NCBI GenBank assembly: GCA_025200525.1
Contig: CM045770.1
Location: forward strand, 90,234,084-90,298,083
Source of the DNA: Camellia lanceoleosa
Taxonomy: Eukaryota; Streptophyta; Magnoliopsida; Ericales; Theaceae
DNA length: 64,000 bases
Direction of reading: 5' to 3'
Under the pieces are notes generated by a model. The model did not search any database, had not been told where the DNA came from, and was given only the letters and a program-made list of their open reading frames with translations. How positions within the stretch are numbered: position 1 is the first letter of the stretch; each line of letters opens with the position of its first letter. The position numbers and the translations under genes were made by a program. This document shows, piece after piece, positions 12,050 through 22,641 of the stretch.

Positions 12050-13345
12050 CACAGCTCATTCTCAAACTCTATAAATAGTGCTCCCATGCTGTTTTTTTGA
12101 CAGACTCACAAGTCTTTGATATTTTTCTCTCAAGGTGGAGATGTTACTTGTCAATAGGCTTCGAGATTGGATAGCCACTTTGGATGGCTCGGAAAAGGTG
12201 AATTTCCGTGGTTTCAGCCTAAACACCTTTTTTCTTTCGAGTTGCACTTCTATTTGCTTTCCATTCCCCCATGCCGCGGCTCGATGTTGGAACCCGGTCA
12301 CACATGTATTTTAATTTGGATCTCAAGAAATGTGTCCAACACTTGAAGAATTTCAAGCACTAATGGAATCCTGACGCAATAAAGAAATCATGCCTCAGCC
12401 TCGTTTTAGCCATGCCTAGGCTTTAGGACGGATGTGTGGATTATCATTGCACGAGGCTCGGTCTTTTTCTCATGATAGAGAGCTGGACATCCCTGGTTTA
12501 GTTCATCGGTTTTCCACTGTTGGAGATAAGAACGACATTTTCTGGCACTGCCACTGACAACATGCTCTTTGTTTATGTCTTCTTGCATAATTCATTCTTG
12601 CCCCTAGTTTTGGCGGAGCTAGCATCCGGTTAATTGAAGTGGCAGAAAGCTTGAAGGAGGGCAAGAGCTGCATAGGTTTAGCACTAGCCGAAACTTTGAT
12701 GAGTTTAGATGCTTTCCATCGGGGAGACTACCCGTTTTGCAGGGAGCCCACTACTTCTCCAAGTATTATTTTCCACCCTTCTAATTTATGATTCTTACAT
12801 CACTTAACACTTATTCTCTATTTTTCTCTCTAAACCCATTTCTTACTTTTCCCTCAATGCACACCTCTCTATTCTTTAATCTCTCTTATTTTTCATCCCT
12901 CCCTAGGTACGGTCGATGGATAAACTGTAGGTAGTGGGCCGTTGCCCCAAATACTCGGCCAGGGCTTATTTCTTTCGCTAGGCTAATAGATTTTCCTTCA
13001 GAGGGTTTATGGTGTGATTGGATGTGTAGCCGGTCCGCAATTGATATATCTTGGTGTTGCCTTTGGTTTAATCTAACCGAGATGAGCTACAGCATGTCCT
13101 ACCAGTCGGGTGTAGAGTTTATTGGCTTTACACATTTTGTGTTCTATTTTCCTCTCCGATTCCGATGCCAGTTTGGGCATGATCAGATACGTCCAGATGA
13201 GGGGTTGAAATACACAGCTTCATTTCCAGTTCACACTTCGCACCTACCTTGGTATCTTGCGGCTTGGAGGATGAGAAAGATTCTGGCCCCTGCCATTAGT
13301 TTCAGTTATACCCTATTTGAGGAGTGTTTGGCTTGGCTTGAATAG
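12050..13345 (+). pseudogene. Second PMD-like (aminotransferase-like plant mobile domain) relic
   Basis: The clearest part is 13022-13345. It translates with a FYFPLRFRCQFGHDQ segment, resembling the conserved FPHRVA-QFG-DQ motif near the C terminus of PMD domains, followed by HTSHLPWYLAAWRMRK. Upstream, around 12610-12770, a frame with ASIRLIEVAESLKEGKSC resembles the helical middle part of the same domain. Stops and frame changes separate the pieces and no start codon is convincing. It lies in the same direction as the downstream plus-oriented LTR at 13995, unlike the first PMD gene, which is antisense to its LTR. The PMD assignment is by motif recognition only. Confidence 0.5.
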
Positions 13346-13980
13346 GAAGCAAAGGTTGGACCATCTTTGGCATAGAGCCACTTGACTTAGCCGTGCCTCT
13401 AGTTTTACTGTTTTGATCTTTTTTTTTTCAAGTTTAAGATGTAAAAAGCAGTTTTGATCTAAATCAAAGAGTTTGGACAATGTACTTGTGTGAGTACTGA
13501 AAATTTTCCGTTCGGTCCCAAAACTGGTCCATGTTGTAAAAGGGTAAAATTTTAGGCAAAATCAACTTTTATTAAGACTTTTCAAAACCATTTTTGAAAG
13601 CGATCACCACCCGACACGCATAGAATCGATCCTCAAGATGTATAATCCCTTCATGTGTTGTTATCTTGCTTATTGTATTCATTCTTTCTTATCGTATTTG
13701 TTCTTGCTAAATGCATCATCTTGTATGGTGACGAGTTTTCAAGATGGTCGGCTTCGCGAAGTGTGTAAGTCCAACCTTCAAGCTGCTTTGCATGCATATC
13801 ATTTGCATAGCCCTAGAATTACACTGGTTTGATTCCTTGCAAAGGGATATGTACGTAGCCTGTGGGTGCAACCATTTATTTTCTATCTTGTTTGTTTATG
13901 AAAGTCTTCAGCCTTGTCAAAATAGGTCATCTTCGGGTTTTGACATTTACTCACGTCATTTCATGATTTTCGAGTTCTGT
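13346..13980. other. Non-coding 3' internal region of plus-oriented family P element
   Basis: The last 200 bases are an inverted, diverged copy of 1906-2110. The rest is AT-rich 3' untranslated-type sequence with a T-run near 13422. ORFs here are short and unrecognised. Confidence 0.5.
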
Positions 13981-13994
13981 CAAAGAGGGGTAAC
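13981..13994 (+). other. Polypurine tract of plus-oriented family P element
   Basis: CAAAGAGGGGTAAC directly precedes the LTR start TGTAGACACCC at 13995. It is the mirror image of the tract at 1886-1905. Confidence 0.72.
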
Positions 13995-16900
13995 TGTAGA
14001 CACCCAATTTTTGACCGTCCTCAAGACTTGGATGTCATCACTTGTGCACTCAATGATTATGATTGCATGTGCTCATTTTAGTGCCCAAAGTCCTCGGCGG
14101 AATGCCCTGCCTTTGAGCCTTAAAACCCTGTCCATTTTATGCCTTGTTTTGGACCAAAACCTTAGTGTTTCAAGCCCAAAACCTTAGTACTTCAAACCTC
14201 AAGACCCTGGGACCTGCAGGCCTTCTCTGGTGGACTGCTGGCCAACAATTGTGCCCTGCCAGCCACCATTGTGCACTGCTGGCCAATTGTATGGCCTGCC
14301 GGTCATCAGTGTCTTTTTTTAGATATTTTGTTGACAGTTGTGCCAGCTGTTACCACAGTTGGTTGCATCTCCTTACACGCGTATGAAGGAATATTTCTCA
14401 GCCAAATACATGTTTTTCTATATATAGGGGGTCTGCTCCCCCATTTTTAAGGGTTGGAATTTTTGGAACAAATGTCTCTCTTTCTCTCTCTTGTAAATTT
14501 GTGCACACTAGTCTAGATAGTCTAGATATACCACACTTTTGCTTACACCTCCTTAACCAAAGTTGATCATCTTTGAGCTAAGATTCCTTGAGAGCTTTTG
14601 GAGCTCTAGAAGGTGGTTTTGGCTTGAATTGTTGCCTATGATATTTGCTTCAAGAGGTATAATACTTCCCTTTTTAACTTGTTTTGCATACTCGTTTTTC
14701 TATCTTTTTCCCACTGATTTTGGGCTATAAAAAAATCTATTTTTGTGGGCTAAAATTGGTGGTTTTAGGCCATTTAAGGTTAGGGGGTGGCTCACCCTTC
14801 TTTATTCCTTGTTTGTAAGACCTTTCCACCTTTGTTTCCCACTTTCAAACCATCTTTTCTTGGGCCTTTGACCACTGAATTTCAGACTATTTTCAGCGGT
14901 GAAAATCATGTTTTGAAGTCCAAATTTGGAGGGGTTAGCCTCCCCTCCTTATGTCTTGTTTGCTAACCTAGTTAGCTTTATATGTTAGCTTATTTTTCTA
15001 GCCATTTCTAGTTTAATTCCAGCATGTTTTAGGCTCTGTTTTGGACTATTTTTACTCTATTTTTGGCTGGTTGTTGCATTTGAGTCTTGTTTTGTATGCT
15101 TGTAGTGTAAGTGTCCTCACAAGCTTGGTGTTTTAGGCCTTTATACACCACTTGTTTGAGTTGATTGCATTGTTTTGGTGTCTTTCTCACTTAATTTCAG
15201 CACTATCAATCTTTACAACCTCCTTCATTTCTTGACTTTTTCATTTGCTTTGAGGGCTGTTTCAACCTTAGGATAGTTTAAGCTTGAGATTGAGGTCAAT
15301 ACTTAATGGTTTAATCTTCTTTTGAGGGTTCATTATCAATGGCATGACACCTCTCTTGCTTTAAACTACCCCTTGTTTGACACTTCCTTCTCTTTTAGAG
15401 GACTTAACTCACCAATGAACTTAATTGGTTAAAGAATGGAATGGTAAATTAAAATGGGTAAACAAAGATGGAAACTAAAATTGTGCAAAGATTTGATTAT
15501 GTTTTGGTGTGTTCAATCGAACCTTAATTGAACACAAGGAAAATTGGGGCATTTCATATGCAAAGTGATGAAATGTGTCAAGTTTGCTAGGTCTCCATTG
15601 CCCTTGATCATGCATGATAGGGCGATGGTTTTTTTTGGTCTTGTTTGTGCATTTATTGAACTTGTACATCTTGATTCTTTGGCTATCATGCAATGAAATT
15701 ACTTGATTGATGGTTTTGGAACCAAGTGTATCACTCCTTTGAGATGTTTTGATGATAATGAGGGATACACAGTACAAACAACCTGTGGGAATGCCCTCTT
15801 TTTGCTCTGTTTATCCTCTTTGCAGCAAGGAAGAACAAGCCATCAGTGGCTGGCAGGCCACCATTAGTGGCCGGCAATCCCTCACTTCTAGCTTGCTAGC
15901 CACCAGTGAATTTTGAGCATAATGCTTGTGAAGCAGAGCATAGTTGATCTGGAAAAGAAAAAAAAATAGTTCAAGGGTTATGCAACAGAGGCTTTTGGGA
16001 GCAAACAGTTGACATTCTTCAAGTGGAAACCGAGCATGCATGGGCCTTCTCCGCTTCCCAGACTAGTTAATTAGTTTAAATTAGTCATTTGTCATTTAGT
16101 TAACTGGTTTAATTAGTGACTTTGTAATTAATTAATTAATTAAGGTAGTTAGCTAATTAGTTTTGCATTGTACTTTTTTAATTAGCTTAAAGTAGTTAAT
16201 TAAATTAGTTTGTCATTGTTGTAATATTTAATTAGCTTAGACAGCTAGATTATTTATTCAAGTTTTGTAATAATTAGTTAAGTAGTTTAGCTTAGCTTTT
16301 ATTCATTCGGACCCTCCTGCATAAGGGCATCAATGTTGTAATAATGTGTATGTCTTCCAACCCTTTTCTTCTTTTTATTTATCTGCTTTTGATGGTTAGA
16401 TTAGGGGCATCACATTTCAATTAGCATATCGCATGTTTGAATTCATTCATTTGTCCTACATGCAACGAGGCTCGGTTCATCATTCTAACTGCATTGTCAT
16501 TTCAATACTTCTTTGAATACATGTTTAAACGACATGTTATCAACCTATTGCAAATAACATGTTAAGTAGCCGAGCCTATTTTAGTTGCATTATTGCATGC
16601 GTTGTATTAGCCATCTTGTATAGTTAGGAATCATGCATATTTTTTTCTTACTTTTTTTGTTTTATCCTAGCTTGGAATACTAGGTGAGTTTTTAGTGTTT
16701 TAGCATACTTGTATGAGTGTGAATGTTGCCTTGTCCAGTATGCTTGTCATGAGACTAAGTGCTTACTTGTTGAAATTTTTTGAATGCCTATAGATGAAGG
16801 CTTGTTGCTTGAATTGGAATGATTCAATGAATGTACGTTTAAGCCCACTTTGTCAAGTGACAAATTCACAAACTTTAAGTCCACTTTGTTAAGTGGCAAA

Positions 16901-17330
16901 TCAAACTCTTTTTGAAAAACAAACATTAAGTTGAATTGTTTCAATTTGGGCAAACTAGTCTATACCTTGTGTGCACACATCACATAGTAATGCTAGCCTA
17001 ATAAATCAGAACAAAAGCATATAATGTTGATAAAAATCATATCATAATTAGTAGAGGTCGATCTTTGATCAGGCGAGCGGAGGTGCTCAATTCCTGACCT
17101 TTCCCTCTCGTACCTAAGTTCCTGAGACGAGACAATCTTGGTGATAACGGACACGTGGCCTTTGGCACAAGTCATGGGTTTCTTAAATTTTTCCAAAAAT
17201 AAAATATTTAGGTGGGGACTTTGTATCTGGCGAAACAATCTATTTTTGGCAATTTGATTCAAAATCGTTTTCCCAAAAGATTTGCCGGATTTGGACTCTT
17301 TGGTGATTATCTATTTTGCATTGTACTTGT
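13995..17330 (+). repeat. 3' LTR of plus-oriented family P element, end uncertain
   Basis: The LTR starts TGTAGACACCC after a polypurine tract. Its start is homologous to the 1885 end and to the minus-strand start of the solo LTR at 28045. Around 17040-17290 it matches the other end of that solo LTR (reverse complement of 22750-23010), including GGACACGTGGCCTTTGGCAC. The copy stops matching near 17300-17330 without a recognisable TG..CA end, so its 3' edge is probably truncated. It contains a TTAATTAG-rich block at 16065-16300. Any ORFs inside are short and not convincing. Confidence 0.7.
14419..14426 (+). promoter_or_regulatory. Probable TATA box of the family P LTR
   Basis: TATATATA followed by GGGGGTCTGCTCCCCC lies about 425 bp into the LTR, upstream of a CT-rich stretch. 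Position and sequence fit the U3/R boundary promoter of an LTR retrotransposon. The call is by sequence form only. Confidence 0.5.
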
Positions 17331-17469
17331 GAAATCAAATTCAGAACTGCGGAAGTCTGAACTGTAGGGCTTCTTTCAAACTTTTGAAAGGGGCTGCGAA
17401 AAAGTCGAGCTATACATTGTAAATTCCAGCTTCAATTTAGGTGAAAAAAATACCAGAATCCAAGATTGT

Positions 17470-19004
17470 GGGAAAAAATTTGAGGTACTTACCCAATCTA
17501 TTCCAACCAAAAGTTATGGCTATTGAGGAGGCTTAAGATGTTGACAACCTCAAGCTGGATCATTTGGTTGGAAATCTCCAAACTTATGAGGCACATAAGA
17601 ATTTCAAAAAGAAAAAAAAGGATGCTATTGCTTTTAGTAGTGCTCATAGAGTTGGAAATGATTCTGATGAGGATTGTGAGATTGATTCCAAGACTATGGA
17701 TGCTTTCGTAAAACAATTTAAGAAGTCTTTTCTGAAAAAGAATCCTAATCTTTCAGAATCAACTCATAAATCCAAAGGCAAAGATAAACTCAAAATTAAT
17801 TCTATAACCAAGAAGAAGAAATGAAGATACAAGAAAACTCTGAAAGAGTCCAATGCTATGAATGCCGAGGATTTGGCCACTTTGCTCAAGAATGCCCTAA
17901 TCATTTGAGGAAGAAGAAAGCTTTCGTTATCACCTGGGATGATGAATCAGAGTCTGATAAAAATGATAGTGACACCAAAGCACAAGGCGAAGAGGGGCAT
18001 GAACAATTCCTTACTTTCATGGCGACTTTTGAAACTGAAGGACAGCTAGAGTATCCGAAGAGGCCGGTTGAGAATGCCATTGATGATGAATCCTCGGGGA
18101 GTGATAATGAAGAGCTTTAGCAATCTTATGAAAAGTTGTATAAGGAATCTCTAAACTTATCTAAATTGAATGACAAACTCACTATAAAACTCAAAGCATG
18201 TGAAATTAAGAATGTCAAACTAAATGAGGAGATTTCCGAGGCTAGGAATGATGCCATCAAGATATCTAATGATCGACAAGTCCTTTGTGCAGAACTCTCT
18301 TGACTTGTGTGAGAGAGAGGAATGAGCTACAACAAATCTATGCAACATATAAAGAAAAGATTGAAACTCTGGATATAGCTTATGGTGCCTTAGAAGAGCT
18401 AATCATCAAGAAAGAGGAAGAGCTTAAGTGTGCTATGGCAACCACTGGTCTTTGGAACAAAGGATCAAAGACTTTGGACAATATCATTGGGTCTCAACAA
18501 ATTTGTTCTGACAAGAGTGGCATTGGCTTTGGTGGTAAGAAAGAGCAAAAACATAGTATATCCACATCTCATGATACAAGAACTCAAGGGCAGGGGGAGC
18601 ACAAGATTCAACGAGAGAAAAGACTTCTCAATCTTCTCAAAGTTGGTAAGGTCAAAGAAAAGAAGGTACACCCTATTTTTATTTGTCATAATTGTGGTAT
18701 GTATGGTCATATTCACCCTTATTGTTATGAGTTGCATAGGAGAGTGTCTCAAAGAGATGGAAGAAATTCTAACATCTTGTGGGGTAAGAGACACTTCATT
18801 GATGGTAATGAGGTTAAGGGTCATATTAGATCTCATTATTTTGATTTGCTTAAGACCAAATATGAACAGAGGTTGTGTTTGCCTAGACCTAGGAATAGGA
18901 AGTTGGAAACCAAGTTGAGACGGATTCCTATTGAACGGGAAGGGAACTATAATGTCAAGACATCACCTAAGAACTGTAATTCTCACAACTTTGTTCATAC
19001 TTAA
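17470..19004 (+). pseudogene. Ty1/copia-type gag relic with two zinc knuckles, no pol
   Basis: Retrotransposon gag packages element RNA into virus-like particles. The order seen is a UBN2-like C-terminal gag portion (LKLDHLVGNLQTYEAHKNF near 17545), a Lys-rich acidic linker, a CCHC knuckle at 17845-17910 (CYECRGFGHFAQEC), an acidic stretch, a coiled-coil-like part, and a second knuckle near 18690 (CHNCGMYGHIHPYC). At least two frame interruptions are present: a stop and restart at 17821-17824, and a frame change near 18290. In autonomous relatives the second knuckle is followed by protease, integrase and reverse transcriptase; none is present here. It is either a deletion derivative or a TR-GAG type non-autonomous element. 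Confidence 0.75.
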
Positions 19005-20463
19005 GCAGTTTGGGTGAGAAAACTTGACTTGTGCTAATTTGTTTATTCGTTTTAGTTTTTAGGTTTCAATGTGTTTTTTCTTTTTGGGTCTTTTAATATG
19101 TGCTTGTTCATTTTCTGTCTTACTTTGTTTTAAAAAAAAATACAAAAAGATTTTCTCAATATAGTTTTGTAAGCTTGAAATTTTTGAGAAGTGTTTGTTG
19201 CATATTGGAATTGATGAGAATATCCATTGCATGTTAATATGTGTGTGCTTTCTCTAGTCATTATTCATTTCGGAGTGCATGTTCTTTGATTAGTATGTCT
19301 CATTCTATACACCCTATTGGATTAACAAATATCGGAGTCTTCTGCCTTAGTGATCATTTTTCTGTATGGACTTTTGGCATTGTATCTTTTGCTTTTCTAA
19401 GGAATTGACCTATACTAGCATATCATGGGTGATGTTAAGTCTCTTAACCACCTTCCATCTTTTTGCATTTCCACAACTTTTTCCTCAATTATTTGCAGTT
19501 AAGGCATGAGGAAAAGGCTACTTCAGAGTCACTAACCAAGCTATCCTTATTGTCTCCATGCTTCTTTGATTCGGTTTCTATACTCTTGAGTGTGTCAGCC
19601 GCCAATGAGTGTGCAAAAGAAAGAAAAAAAATGTGCAACAGAAAGAAAGAAAAAAAAAGATTCATTGATTGAGGGAGAGCCTCCGCTTTTACTCCATAAG
19701 TATCCCTTTATTCCTAGTGGTTTGACTTTCCTTAGTTATTTGACTTTCCTTAGTTATGCTAAGATTTTCTTGTTGGAGGTCCAGCTTTTAGATCACTACT
19801 AGGATTTGAATCTTGTGTCTGTCAAACTCCAAGAGTCACACACACACTTTTATCATGAGATCTATGCTTTTCACATAATGTATCACTTTATTTTATGAGG
19901 AATCTTCTAGAGGCTATGCACATTGTGTTTTCAAGTAATTGTGCTTCTTGGATAATCTTGTGTGTTTTAAGGTACAAATCTGAAATTCCTTGCTTGCTCC
20001 ACCATTTTATTTTTTGTCGTTTTCTTCTTGTTCATTGTTTTTAGTGTTTTTGGTTACTTTGAGTGAGGGGGATTTGGTCTATCATTGATTTTAGTGATGG
20101 GGAGTTTGATCTATCATTGCAAGGGTTTTTTTAGCATGAACTTACATTAATTGGTTTGGTAAAGGAGTTTGTCATTAGTTGGTTTGCCTGTTGCATGCTA
20201 CTGCTAATTACATCGTCATATCCTTGCTTGTGTGATTTATGCTTTTATTATAGTTGATTGAGCTTTCTTTGACAATTTATGACAAAAAGGGAGAGAAAGT
20301 TTGAGGGTGCATGAGTCTTAGGATTTTTATCTATTCATGCTACATGTTCTTAAAGTTTTAGGATTTTTATCTTGAGCTTCTTTACTTGCTTCCTTCGATT
20401 ACTGTGAAAGTTTAATCAAGAATTGAGTGGATTTTATCAAAGGGTTTGTTTAATTTGTTTTAT

Positions 20464-20517
<54 letters not shown>

Positions 20518-20868
20518 TTTTGGTGGATTCCATGGAATTTGGACCTGAAGCTTTGGTGGATTCTGGAGTGGCTCATCATCGTAGATTCGACATCAACGTT
20601 GTGGATTCAGCGTTGGGCAAGACAATTTCGAGGTGAAGACTGTGGTGGAAGAGACATATAGGGGTTGATTCAATTCGGGCGTAGATTCGCTAGGTAATTG
20701 AGAGTACACTTGTGTAATTCCTTTTGTCTTCTTAGTGGATTATTATAGTGACCTAGGTTTTTACCCTAACTTTCGTTGTGTTCCGGACTCGGATTCCGTG
20801 ATTGTATACTATTGTCTATGTCTTGTTTTCTTTCTTTAACTCTTTATATTTGAGTTTTGGATTATGTT
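19005..20868. other. Non-coding 3' part of the copia gag relic and possible LTR
   Basis: No pol coding remains. A purine-rich tract at 20283-20297 (AAAAAGGGAGAGAAAG) is a candidate polypurine tract, and the sequence after it may be LTR. The terminal repeats could not be delimited. A 44-base AG microsatellite lies at 20469-20512. Confidence 0.4.
20469..20512. repeat. (AG)22 microsatellite
   Basis: Uninterrupted AG dinucleotides, directly visible, followed by a T-run. Confidence 0.97.
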
Positions 20869-20930
20869 GGGCGTGTTTGGAACAGGTTGATTGTTAGTTG
20901 GTCTAGAATGTTGTTGCCCAGATTTTGGCT

Positions 20931-21146
20931 TCTTCGCTCGAGCGAGGCTTCTTGCGCTTAAGCGAGCCTTGTGTAATCTTCTTCGTTGCTTGAGCGAGGC
21001 TTCTTGCTTGCGCTTGAGCATGTGTCTGAGTTGGTGACAGACCTGAAGCTTTGCATTCTACGCTCGAGAGACATTTCTTACACTCGAGCGAGGTGACTTG
21101 TTATGTCTGGTCGCTCAAGAAACAACTCCTTCACTCGAGCGAGCCT
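20931..21146. repeat. Second cluster of CGCTCGAGCG-type palindromes
   Basis: Copies and variants occur near 20935, 20953 (GCGCTTAAGCGAG), 20984, 21014, 21060, 21082, 21109 and 21132, just upstream of a TATA-like box. It is more degenerate than the cluster at 8363-8557. Confidence 0.75.
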
Positions 21147-22212
21147 ATTTATATCAGATCGTGAATGAGATAATTCAGAACACTTTTGCAGCTCACTCTC
21201 TCTCAAAAACTCTCCAAAAAACACAGGTTTACATACTCTCTCTCTAGAATACACCTTCTCTCTAAGATATCATCTAGATCCATTGTGTTCTTGACCCTAG
21301 TGTCTTTGAGAATAAGGTAGAGGGCTTCAAGGGCTTCGTGTTGATCCAAGTAAGAGTTGATTTCGTCATCTTTGGAGTTTCGACCTTGCTTGCCCGTCTT
21401 CTACACTTAAGGTAGTGATTTTCTTTGAGTTATATATATATTTTTGTAAGATCTAGATGATTTTCAAAATCATCATTTGTTAAGTTTTGAAAAATTGTTG
21501 ATTCAAGAAAATGAGTGATTTTGAAAGTCGGTTTACTATTTGATCCTTTGAGATAGAAATTGGGGGTTTTGAACTATGTTGATTAAAGAAAGATGTTTTT
21601 GGTGAGATTTCTTCAAATGTTTTGGAGATGGATTATTTTAGTAAGAAAACCTAGAAAATAGGATTTTAAAATGATGTTGAGAAATCATGGATGATGTTAT
21701 TATATTTATTTTATATGTCAAAATAAATGAATACTAGAAAATCTCTTATTTATATACTTATAAATGATGTTTTCATGAAAAATGGGAATTGTTGAGATTG
21801 CTTGAAATGTGGGAATTATGTTATCCCTTGGATAAATAGAAATAAATATATTTATTCATCTTGTGAAATTGTATTGAAAGGAGAAATGGAAACTTTGACC
21901 ACAATGGAAATATCGTGTGGAAGAATTGAAAATGGATAAAAGGTTGCATTGCATTAATTGATATATTGTTATATCAATTCATTGATAATGAAGAGCTTTG
22001 AAATTTGATTTGAAAACTTTGCAATGAGTAAAGAATGTTGATAAACAAGTTTTCATGAATTAGTTTTTGGGGTGAATACAGTGGTAAGTCTCGAAAGGTA
22101 GTGTAGAGGATAGGTGTCGAGTCTTCTAGTTAATATTGGTAAAAATGACAGATTATGGGTGTTGAGCCCTCTAGTTGATACTGGTAAAAATGACAAATTG
22201 GTAGTACTTATA

Positions 22213-22474
22213 GGTCATGTTTGATTCACAAGATTAATAGTAAAATATTAATAATCTTATCAAATTAGTGTGGTATTCATTATCCAATTGGATTAATATT
22301 CATTGGATTAATAATCCCACCCCTACCCCATTACTAATAATCCTACAAATTTGTTGGATTAATTATCCATTGGATTAATAATCCTAAACCAAAATGTTAA
22401 AACAAACATAGAATAATTGGGCCCACGGATTAATAATCTCAATCCCATGCTCTAATCCACCAATCAAACATGCC
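22213..22474. mobile_element. MITE with GGTCATGTTTGATT-type terminal inverted repeats
   Basis: The left end GGTCATGTTTGATT pairs with the right end AATCAAACATGCC. The interior is AT-rich and repeats GGATTAATAATCC-like motifs on both strands. The 262-bp size and absence of coding fit a MITE, possibly PIF/Harbinger-like. The target duplication is unclear because the flanks are AT-rich. Confidence 0.7.
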
Positions 22475-22636
22475 AATATAGTCTACTTGTAGACATAGAC
22501 CTAGGGATTTACGAAGTTGAATTTACCGCTCCTCAAATAAAATTTGATAAATGTTGAGCAGTTGAAATTGCATGACATCATTGAGCATGTTGGTTTTCAA
22601 AAAATGAAGGTGTGCTTTACTTTCAAAAAGGCATGG

Positions 22637-22641
22637 CATGG
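22637..22641. other. Left target site duplication CATGG of the solo LTR
   Basis: CATGG here is repeated exactly at 28046-28050 on the other side of the 5404-bp insertion. A 5-bp duplication is typical for LTR retrotransposon integrase. Confidence 0.88.

Larger units (their letters stand above)
20870..22636 (+). repeat. G-like LTR sequence, left part, interrupted by later insertions
   Basis: The segment contains a palindrome cluster (20931-21146), a TATA-like CTATTTATATC at 21146-21156 and CT-rich sequence downstream. At 22100-22200 it has a motif pair matching 10300 in reverse complement. The relatedness to the block at 7277-11990 is partial and not fully colinear, so more than one LTR family may be joined here. 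No coding sequence is present. It resumes at 28046 after the nested solo LTR. Confidence 0.45.
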
